Of a DNA stretch of 64,000 nucleotides, positions 14,101 to 24,240 are shown in pieces. The notes under the pieces are model-generated. The model was not told the DNA's origin and made no database searches. It saw only the letters and a list, made by a program, of their open reading frames with translations. Every line of letters begins with the position of its first letter. Positions within the stretch are counted from its first letter, which is position 1. Both the position numbers and the translations under genes were made by a program. The DNA is from Strigops habroptila (taxonomy: Eukaryota; Chordata; Aves; Psittaciformes; Psittacidae). The stretch lies in contig NC_044277.2 of NCBI RefSeq assembly GCF_004027225.2, positions 71,053,900-71,117,899 of the forward strand. Reading direction: 5' to 3'.

Positions 14101-17100
14101 TCCTTTGTATATCTGGGTTGAATGGCCACTTAGATTTACACATTCCTACATGGTAGACAGTTCCCACTGTAGGCCATTTACTATTGATTCAGCTATTAAA
14201 AGGGACTGTTCAAGTTCAACCTTGAATCTGAAAGGTCACTGTGATTCCTGTGTTAACAGAATTCATTCAAGTTATTAAAAAGAATAAGAAGCATTCCCTC
14301 CAATTTTTTTTGTTCTTTTGGCCCAAGACCAAGTAACTATTTTTCCCCCTTTCCCAAGTAACAAGAATTCAAGAGGCAATATCAAAACCATGCTAATAAG
14401 GAAAGATACTCTTCAGTGCTTGTAAAGGGAGGCTTTGACGTTTGCACATGACTAAGTGGTATTAAGGCTACATTGGCATTGGCAATGTCTTCAAAATTTC
14501 CCACACCAACACAGCCACTGTTTGGACAGAAAGGAAATCAAATATATGTACATTATTCATTAGACAGCTGGTGGAGGCAGCTGAACCATATACTGCATGC
14601 TCCAAAGTTCTAGTTATTTATTAAAACGGTCCACAAGAAAAAAACATGGAGATGAACTGCCCTGTGTGCTTGGCATGTCCCAAGATGAAAACAATCATCT
14701 GCTCAACTTGCAGCACGTAACAAATGACAGCTCTAGAACATATGTGCATAGAGGAGGCTTGGGAAGGATAGAAATAAGACAGAAATGTGTAATCTCTTGT
14801 TATTTTGGCTATGCCCATGGTATGATATTCTTGCAAAGAGGACATAATGGATACTAATTTCTAATTTCTAGTTTACAGGTAACAGGCTGGAGTCATCTGC
14901 AGGTAGAGGAGACTCAGCACACACTCTCCCTTGGCACAAGAAAACATCCTAAGATTAGATAACATAGTCCAGCTACAACTATTGCTTCAGAAAATCAAAG
15001 GTGGATTGCTTGGGCTTAATCAAAATGTAGAAAGTAGAAACAACCCAAGGACATTGTACTTACGTATACAAAGGGATATGACAGATTCAAGGCCTTCAGC
15101 TTACACTGTTAAAGACAAAATATATCAATCACCTTTTTTTTCACTAGACAGAATATTCTGATAGAATATTTATGAGGTCCCAAAAGAGAGGTGGTGACAA
15201 GTCAAAGTTTTGCTCTTGGAATGATGCAATGCTCATTTGAATTGAGTAAAAGACCATGGTAAATGATTAGGTTGGCATATATGCTAAATGACCCGGTTCA
15301 GCAGGCAGAATCTTGTCTTTTACTCTCCATCCTCAGATACTGGGACTTCAGTCAATTTCCTAGGTTAGTATAATCAAGCCGTCTTTGAAAATGACCTGCT
15401 TCTCTACTTGTAACACTAGTTTCATTCATTTCTTGAGAATATAGGAAAACTTAACATCAGGTCTAACTTTCTCTCTTGGTCTGTCCCTGTAAGCTGCTCT
15501 CACTGTCCACATTTGTATTTCTTGGAAAGAGCAACATTCAAGAAACCGTAATGATAGAGTCTTTTATCTCCCTTTCACCCTGCAGAGATACCTGACTCTC
15601 CCATTGTATGCCCGATTGTGCCCCAGAGCACACCTGTCCATTGAGTTTGCCCGAGCAAACTTGATAGCTCATGGCCTGGAAAGGAGGCTCAAGTTCTAGT
15701 TTTCCTGTCTTTCTTTGACCAACCTTCCCTTCCTCATCTCTAATTGGCTCTTATCTGAGCCCTTCTGAACCTCCTGTCACTCTTTACTGGGCTCATTTAA
15801 AATGCTCCACTCTGAGACAGAATAAGTGAAATATAGAGTGAAGTAAAGACACCAATGCACAGGTGATTGCTTTATATTCTACAGACAGCAGATAAAACCT
15901 TGAGTTTGTACATGTGTATGATTACCATGGTATTTTCCTAAATGACATGTCTTAATAAAAATATCAGATGTATGGAATCTCTACATTCACTTCACAAATT
16001 TCTCTGTTCTGCTTTTTACATTTAACTCCCTCACAGGAGAAGCATGTTAGAGTGTACTTTTCAAATAGTTATTGATTGAATATCTTAACTTCTCCAGTTA
16101 TAGAACGCTGCTGAATTTAGTTTATTGAAATAATTAACTCTACACAGACTTTATAAAGGAAGTGTTCAGAGGATCCTGAAATTCACCAGAAAAAAAGAAA
16201 CTTAGAAATCAACAGGTCTCTGTGGAGAGGTAAAAGATCTTGTTTGAAATTTGTCCCAGAAGCCTCCAACAACCTACAATCATAATTAGATGCTTTTTGT
16301 AAGTCAACATTACTTAATAAATTTGGCTTCATAGATTTTCATGCAGCAATCGGAACCAATTGCAGGACTAAATTTGAGTTTGGTAAAAATAATAATCATT
16401 ACAGTTAATAATCACAAGTAAACTAACTTAATGTGAGATTTGTTATGGTACAGCACCATTCCCAGCAACCAACTTTTCACCAGTATCCTTGTCCTCTCTT
16501 TTGGTACTATGTACACACATCTTCGGTACCAATTTACAGGGGAGGAAGAGGAAAAAAATATGAAATCATTTGAGGCAATTGCTGGAGTGTGCTATGACCT
16601 TAAATGCTCACTTGGGACTGTTTTTATTTGAAAACATTGCTATGGGTTTATGTGTATGATCTATACAAAATTGAGGCTAAATTTCATTAGTAAAACCTAA
16701 AACCAGTTGGCAAGAAATTGTTCACTGACTTGGGTTATTTGGGGTTCAGGATTGTATTTCTGTTCTGGGAAACAGGATCAGCCAACACTTCCACTTTGAT
16801 TCTGGAGGCTGGATTTTGGAAGGTAACATTATCCCAGGGAACTTTTTCATCAACTCTTGATGAACAATAAATAAGAAGATGAAAAAGTTCCCATATAATC
16901 GTTATTGACTGACATTGGTAGCTAGATAATAAGGAATTACGTGACAAAGAAGGATGTAAAAAGTAGAAAATGTGTGTATTTCTAGTTTAAGGGGAAATTA
17001 AAAGCCTGGAATTATATGATGCTTGTTGAGGAACAAGTAGTTATGGTACAGTTTCACAGGCTTATCTTCTTTAAAACTGTCTCACTAACTAGAAGAAGTA

Positions 17101-20100
17101 GTTTGTCTGCCAATAAGCTTACAGTGATGATGGAATTTATTTTGTCTAAATTTGAATAATCAGTTAAGTGAGACAAGACATAAATAGAGATCAGATACCA
17201 GTCATATTATGCCTGTGTCAGGCGTTGAGGACAGATGTACAGAATACCCTTTTGGAAACCTCAGTTTCTCTTCATTGCCTATAGAGGAAGTGGAGACGAA
17301 AGGCACAGACTGGATGCAAGCTTTTAGGTAACTAATATTCATAAGATGAAGCCTATGCGAAATGCTGTTAAAACACCAGAAGTTCTGAGTGATACAAAAA
17401 TTGTTTGTAGTCTTGTATGTCCTGCTGCCTAAAGGTGCATAGTAGCAAAAAGATGAAAAAAATGAAGCAAAGCACAAGCAAAACCTGTTTTTAAATGAAA
17501 CTCACTTTTAGTATTTGACTTGTAGAAATAGTCCCTTGCTTTTTCTTCGCTCCATCTTTTAGAAAGGTCACCTGATTCCTCAGCAATCTCACTGCACCTC
17601 ACTGTCATTCAAAAACTGTGCATTGTTTTTGACCTTTTATATTTTAAAATTAGTAGGAGTATTGATTTCAGTGGGCCCAGCAAGAGACAATAATGCCAAA
17701 TGAAAGGTTTACAGATAACTGTTGCAGATTCTTTTGGTTAGTTCTTTGGTTAATTATTTTACTTTTCTTTATACATGGAAAAAAAAAATAACCCATTACT
17801 TCCTCTTTCCCTTTTATTACTTTGAAAGAAAGGGCTACAAATCATCCCCTGAAAACTAATTATAAAAAAGCATAAACCTCATCAGTTTGTATTGGAAAGA
17901 CACGTAAGACACGTACAACAAAAGAAGCAAAAGAGAAAGAACAAAGTTTTGGAAAAAAAACCCAAAGCATCACTCTGGTATTGGACAAGTGAAAAAACAA
18001 ACGCATGGTGAAATACATAACTGTAGGGATGATAAATAATCACATCCTTAGCGAAACCACGGTTGTTTTATTCAATGGCACTCAGCCATTCTGACCTTGT
18101 TATGCACTATTTCCAGATGACCTACTAGCTTATTAGGTAGTGTGGTATTACACAATTAATTGTGCTATGGGTAATTATTTAATAGCACAGATATTCTCAA
18201 GCCTACTCTAGGCTGGTTTTCATTCTTAGTTATTGTTTATATGCTATAATAGTTATAAGTGTCCTTGAATTGTTAATTTGATGTTTTCCAAGTTGCACAT
18301 TTTTTGCCCTTTGCTTTGCATGTTGTCGCCTCTGACTAACTTTTCTTTTTTCTTTTTCTGCAGGCAAGCAAAAGGTTTTATCCCACTAAGTATCTGTGTT
18401 ACAAACTGGGTCTGCACCAGCATTGCATACAGTCATCTTCTATCACTATTTAAAGGTACAAGAGGCTGGAATCCTACCTTGATATGCCTCACACTCAATG
18501 TGTTGCTTAATCCTGGATTACTCCTGGACGATTACTTCTCCAAAGTACTGATTACTCTGGATAAAATGCTTCTTGCTTCAGGAGAGGAAGCACTGAGAAA
18601 GGAATTCTTCCTATATGAAGGCCATTGGGTGATTAGTATAACGCAATCACAATTATTTCAACTAGTTCTGCATAAAATTCTTCAACAGAGCCTCTTAAAG
18701 TAACAATGGAATAAAGATAAGACCTTCACATGGATGAATATTTGATTTGAAGATCAGAGAAAGAGGGAAAGGGATAAATGATCAATTTTCCAGGCAGATG
18801 GAGATCACTGGTAGAGAGACCTGGAGGTGACCCATCTGGGCTTAGGACTTTGTCACTTAACATATTCATAAATTACCTGGAAATAGAGGGTTGAAAGCTG
18901 AGTAATGGGTTCAAAAAGCAAATGCACATGTTCATGAAGGCAAATCTATGAATCAATGACTACTAATTATAAACACACCAGCTCCTGGTCATGAATCCCT
19001 GGTCAACAAATCATCACACGATATGAAAATATGCAGGGGAACTATGATGACATTCTTTGTTAATCATCCACAGTATTGGATGGAACACTCGACTAGTTGG
19101 GCTTTGGGACAAATCCAAATATGGCCACTCTGCTAGCAGCATGAGTTAATTGCTTATTTCTTTTAGAAAGGGGTTACTATCAAGTCTAGAGGTAAACTCT
19201 ATAGTGTTTCCCATTTCCCAATTTTTGAAGAAAACTGTCTCTACAGATGTGTCAGCTTCCAGCAGGGGCAAGAAGTCACCTCTGCTCCTCATCAGACTTG
19301 ACTTACCAAATACGCTGGTTCCTTCTGCAATCCCCATGCCCATCTCTGTGTTAAGCCATACAAAATAGAATAACAATTACAAACTGGATATGAGGGCTTC
19401 GTCACCAGGTTTCCAGGTACAAATATACCTGCACAGTCAAATTCTGAGGTCCTCCTAAACACTGCAAAGGAACTTGAGACGACAGAGAAAAGGTAACAAA
19501 ATTCTGTTGTTATATGAGTGAGAAAAGGGGACTATACAGGCAAACACTGTCGATTTCCTAAAGACCTTGTTTTCTAGCACTGAGCACCTTTACTACACCG
19601 AGCAAGAATACATGAAGAGAAGCACTTTAGCTGTCTCCCTTTTCTGGCAGGGTCTGATTCTCCAGTCTTAGAACCACCTTTTTTATCAGCTTCTCTACTT
19701 TTTTTTGTTATTACAGAATCTCACTCTTCAATAAACTTGCTCTGCTCAATAGGTGCAAAAGACTGCTGGGGAAGTTCAAAGTAACACTGTTGACTGCCCA
19801 AGCCATAGCACTACATCTTCTCACAACAGAGGACCTCCTGTATACTGCAGATGTTTTTAATACCTCTGCTCATCCATCTCAGAGGCTGCTTCTGTCTCTG
19901 CTTTTTATTTTTTTATCTTTTCCATTCCTCCCTGACACAGTGGAGAAAGTGACTGTAGAATTTGCTTGCAAAATGCCAGACTGATCTCTCTTTCAGCACA
20001 ACTTCCCCAAACTTAGCTGTGGAATGTGTAGAGACTGATGTCTAGAAATATTAGCAACTTTCATCACATCACATGCTTGGGGGTTGGTAGTTGGGCTCTG

Positions 20101-22870
20101 AATCATATAGCTGAAATCTGGAATTTGTTTATGCAGTCTCATTAAAAATAGTAGCTTAAAACTCAACTATGTTTTATATCTATATTTACACATTTGCAGT
20201 TAATACCTCAACATCGCAGGAAAACTTGTAAGTGAATACTAGGTTTGGAAGAACATTTGCACTGCTTTCTTTAAGAAATTTATGCTGGACTATATGTTTC
20301 AAGGTTTGTCCCTGAGTTAAGTTTGACTTTTCCTGACAGCTTCAGTGGAGCCAGTATTTCACTCCAATAGCAAACTTTACCCAACAAAAAATCACCAGAA
20401 AGCCACCAAACAGTTTCTATCTGGTTTGTGGAACTACTCTCCATTTCAGACCACTTTCTTAACTGTAACTCGGGCTACTGACTTGATGACATTCTGTTTC
20501 AAATATTGTCTGTGTTCATTTCAGGTGTGTCTCTGCCGGAACATCTATATCTCTGCCTGCTTTTCTCTACGTTGGAAAAATTAATGGTCAGATAGAATTG
20601 CATATCTCAGCTCTTCTTTCCTCTTCACTTTTCCACAGCTTTGAAGAAAAAAAAAAAAGCTGATCAGTTCTGCCTGATGTCTGAGGTCTAATTTCATATG
20701 TACATGGAGAACATAGTAACTGAGAAATAAGAGTAAAAATAATATGGAATGAGCAAGAAGGGAAAAAAAGGAAAATTATAAAGTTAATTTTTTTATCCCT
20801 TGTGGTTTCTTGGGCTCTTTTGGGTTGTGTTATATGACTGCAGTAAGCTTAAAGTGATTTAAAATGCAAAGTTCAAAGACAGAAACAAGGAACCGAAACC
20901 ACTGCCTGAATTTATAGCATGTAGACCCTTTATGGCGACAATAACGAGGACAAAGTATACCTAACTGTGAAGTGAGTGTTAGCTCTATAGTGAAATGGAA
21001 CAAGGAGCTTATTTACATTTCTTGACCATCTTCTAAGAAATGGCTTCCCTCATCTATAAGTATGTTGCCTGAGTTCCCACAAAATTTTGTTCTAGCTGTA
21101 ATGAGCTATGAAAATTGCTGGAGTTGGCTTAATCTGAGCAAGGACCTACTAAAGACACATCATCCCTATTGGAGGGGTGAATGGATTGAACTTAAGTAAA
21201 GAATTACTGGTTTTCTCTTCAAAGCTGGCAAAGCCATATCTGTTCTCAGGACCTCTCACAACAGCATGCACATCTCTAACAGACTTAGGTACTGGTGACG
21301 ATCCATCTGGTGAGCTGGTTCAGCTGACAAGGTGGACTTCTTAAAGGCACTTACATGCCTGCCCTTTAGCTCCAAGGGAAGCCACGGTCATTCTCCTCTG
21401 TTGTCCTTATGTGGCAGTAAACTTAAAAGAGTCTGCTTGCTCCTGTTTGTCCAGGTTCCCGAAGTCCTAGCCAACAAACCACAGTAAAACGAGAGGTCAT
21501 CCTCCAGAACATCAGTGCATAGAAACCATGAAGAGCAAGGCAGTGGTTTAAGTAGTGAATTCTCTCCTGAAAAGAGATTTATCAAGTATGGTACAAAAGA
21601 ATAAAGCCATTGAGTGAGCAGAGAGATTTTGGTTACTTTTCTTTTTGGTAACAATGGAAACCACCTCACAATGAAATATCTCCTGGTGTGAAACATGGTT
21701 CTTGCATACCACAGTAATCTAATCCTTCAAGGAGACGCACATAGCAACCTGAAATGGCACTACAAATTACTTATTCATGTAGTAGAAAAAAAATTAAGAA
21801 GTTTTCAGTCTTACTAAGAATATTATAGTGTTTTTATTTAAGTATTTTAAAATAAGCTCTTCTGTTGGTATCTAGATCACAAACATGAATAAAATTGAAA
21901 CACAGATTTAACAGGAACAAAATTTAACAAATACAACTGCAAATAAATGCAAATCTGGAAAATTTACAATTGTTATTTGGAATAAGTAAATCACACAGAC
22001 ATCAGAGTTTTCCATGCAGCTTAATTACCTCCAGAGTTTTTCCATTCGTTCTATCAGGTTGGCAAACCCATTGCCAAATCTATCGCAGCTCAGAATATGC
22101 AGCACTCATCTCCTAATCCTAAACTCGATGGTATTCATTTAGCAATCTAAACAAAAGCAGCCTGATTTATAGAGGTCCTCTCTGCATGAATTCAGTGCCA
22201 TCTGCAAAGGCCTGGCACTTCAGAAAAATCAAACTATGTTTATTTGGGCAGCTCAATTCACACACAGGCCTTTGTTTTGTGGCCTTGTCAGGAAAAATTA
22301 GGGCAGAGAGTCTGATCATTCTGTCTTTTATGTTACTCTCACACAGGTGTAACTTCCCTGAATTCCTAACTTGCTCTAGATTAACAGGAAATCAGATATG
22401 GGCCTAACATTTATTACAATACAGGTTTATAGTAATAAAAAGCTGTGCTCCATAATGCAGAATCATGGTGTGGGGTTTTTTGGAGAAGTTTGCTGATGGA
22501 GCAGGAAAACCCCCCCAACAACTTCCTCCTTTATTAAGACAGCTTTCTTATATAGGTCACAAGAAATAAAATGGGTAAAAAGTGACAGCTGAGAAGATTG
22601 TATATGCAGTACTAGTACTATAAGGCTAAGCCAACACTATGAAAACTCAGAACTCTGCCTGACACATCTTGTGTCTACTCCCTATCACACTCACACACTA
22701 AAGTTAGTGAAGATACTTCCAAAATTTGACTTCTGCAAGTAACAAGCCTTTAAAATGCCATACTGGTGTCTATACTTATTGACACTCAGTTATCTCCATA
22801 TCAAATATAATCAGCTTTACATTAGAATAACATCCAGTGTTGCAGACTGACCTTTTCCCCCACTGTTTAC
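11126..22870. other. Long stretch between candidate SPMIP7 exons
   Basis: Presumed SPMIP7 introns. Several minus-strand exon-like segments with good splice signals occur (15064-15105, 18536-18592), but none can be proved here. The open frames at 13431-13868 (plus, 145 codons), 18278-18703 (plus, 141) and 21388-21696 (minus, 102) have no recognised homology. The segment 18800-19030 has a faint CR1 reverse-transcriptase flavour. No RNA genes seen. Confidence 0.5.
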
Positions 22871-22962
22871 CTTCTCCTGGAAAGCTTTAAAGATGGCAGG
22901 AAAGGTGAAGACACGGGACCGAGGTAAGGCACAGGATGGAAGACATTGCAAGGATGGCTCAT
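22871..22962 (-). CDS. SPMIP7: Candidate SPMIP7 first coding exon
   Basis: On the minus strand ACATGA gives a start with A at -3. The frame then reads MSHPCNVFHPVPYLGPVSSP and FLPSLKLSRR before a strong donor GAGAAG|GTAAAC, leaving two bases. It lies about 1 kb from the ZPBP ATG, close to where a head-to-head partner should begin. Against it: no homology from memory, and the opposite strand also offers an ATG plus donor here. Confidence 0.3.
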
Positions 22963-23539
22963 GTTTTTTTGCATTCATTTTGCAGAGTGAAATACGATTA
23001 AAGCTTTATCTTGGATTTTGTTGGCAGGGATTCTGTCCAGGTTATCCTGGGAAGTAAATTTGCCCTGTAAGGCTGAATCATTTCTACCATCAGTTTTCAA
23101 GTGTTTTAAAGAGGTCCATGGGTGAGCTGGTTATGTGTCTAAGCTAGTCCTCTTTACTAGATGTCTACCTTTGCTTCAAAGCAGCCTTTTTGTTTCTTTG
23201 ATGTAAACAGCTATTCCTTTCTCTGGCACAGTAAAAACATACCAAATATTCCATGCAATGAAATTTTCCTGCCAGACTTCATCTGCTTCCCAGATAACTC
23301 ATCCCCTCTCCTGCCCATTCTTTCAAGAAATCCTTTCTCTACCCAAAGCAAATTAATCTGATGCCACGGAAACATGCGAATGTCCTGGGATTCCAACACT
23401 TTCTTAACTGCCTTTGTGTGGCAGCACAATGAAGACTGCGAAGGGCAGCTGTCATGCTCACTTTTTTTACTAGATCAGCCTAGTTCTTTGGTTTTGCAAT
23501 GCGAACTTCCTTGCTCCCTCCTCGTTTTGGGAACACCGC
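22963..23539. other. Interval between candidate SPMIP7 start and CpG island
   Basis: AT-rich, without a recognised element. It would be part of the shared 5' region if the candidate first exon is right. Confidence 0.5.
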
Positions 23540-24240
23540 ACTGACCGTGAGGCCGGCTCCCCATACCTCTGGCCGGCCCCAGGCGCAGCCCGCACCGCCA
23601 CATGCCCGGCCGTGCCAACAGGAGCTGCCCCTGCCGAGCGAGTGCGGAAGTGCTGGTGCCTTAATGAGTTGGGGTTAATTATGTATAAGCCGGCGGCCGG
23701 GCCATTAAGGGCGGTGCTGCCGCGGCGGCAGATGTTTCCCGGGGGTTTGCGGATGTGAAAGCCTCCCCCCTCCTGCCTTTCGCCAGAGGCGCCGGTGCGG
23801 AGCCTGGCACTGCAGCGGGGCAGCCCCGCCGCCGCCTCCCCGCGGCAGGGCGGGCCGGAGGCAGCAGGGCCGCCACCTCCCCTCCCACGGCTCGCACCGC
23901 CCGCGGCGGCCCCGGCGCCGTTGCGGGGGGTAACGGCTGCCGAGCGGTCTGAGGAGGCGCTACGGGCTCTGGCGATGTGGCGTGCGGAGCCGGGAAGGGC
24001 GCCGGGCTGCAGCCGGGAAACCGCCGCTACCGCCGCCCGCCTCCTGCTGCTGCTGATGCTCGTCCTGCTGCCCGCAGGTACCGTCCCCCGCCGGCGACAC
24101 CCGGCGCCTTGGGCAGTGGCCGGACGGCGAGGTGGAGCCGCGGGCTGCCCCTTCGCCGCGGGGCCTCGCAGTGGTGGCAGTTCCGGACCCTGCCTCCCGT
24201 CCGGCCCTGCCTGGAGCATCGGGTGTGCGTTCTGTAGGTT
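23540..24240. promoter_or_regulatory. CpG island, ZPBP promoter, possibly shared with SPMIP7
   Basis: The base composition changes abruptly from AT-rich to very GC- and CpG-rich for about 700 bp around ZPBP exon 1; it is the only such island in the window. A TATAAG at 23684-23689 lies 286 bp before the ZPBP ATG. SPMIP7 runs away on the other strand, so a bidirectional promoter is plausible. On the minus strand an ATG with donor (CCAGAG|GTATGG near 23570) could be a 5' exon of SPMIP7, but I cannot support it further. The long open frames here on both strands, including a 249-codon minus frame, are artefacts of high GC. Confidence 0.8.
23975..24077 (+). CDS. ZPBP: ZPBP coding exon 1 (signal peptide)
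   Basis: It encodes residues 1-34 plus one base. The exon starts [15 protein letters not shown] and runs into a Leu-rich core ([15 protein letters not shown]), a typical secretory signal that would target the protein to the acrosome. I chose ATG 23975 because it is the ATG that reads into this signal and meets the donor GCAG|GTACC; an in-frame Met lies at residue 28, too late for a signal peptide. The exon lies inside a CpG island. This part is poorly conserved in the family, so the call rests on the signal peptide, on phase 1 matching exon 2, and on position. Confidence 0.85.

Noticed and set aside
16735-16947. Minus frame EKVPWDNVTFQNPASRIKV, considered as an SPMIP7 exon
   Set aside because: The acceptor is weak (TTCATCAAG), the frame ends in TAA before a usable donor, and it cannot be internal to SPMIP7.
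17202-17290. Minus-strand exon-like segment after a strong acceptor (CCACTTCCTCTATAG), reading NEEKLRFPKGYSVHLSSTP
   Set aside because: There is no adequate donor before the in-frame TGA, so it cannot be placed as an internal exon.
18278-18703. 141-codon plus frame with a strong acceptor and a CVTNWVCTSIA stretch resembling a lysozyme-type segment
   Set aside because: Only NWVC matches; the catalytic region and the following YGIFQINS-type block are absent, so the likeness is probably chance.
23470-24219. 249-codon minus-strand open frame, and five other long frames, across 23.5-24.4 kb
   Set aside because: They are Ala/Gly/Arg/Pro-rich frames created by the CpG island's scarcity of stop codons; the real coding here is ZPBP exon 1.
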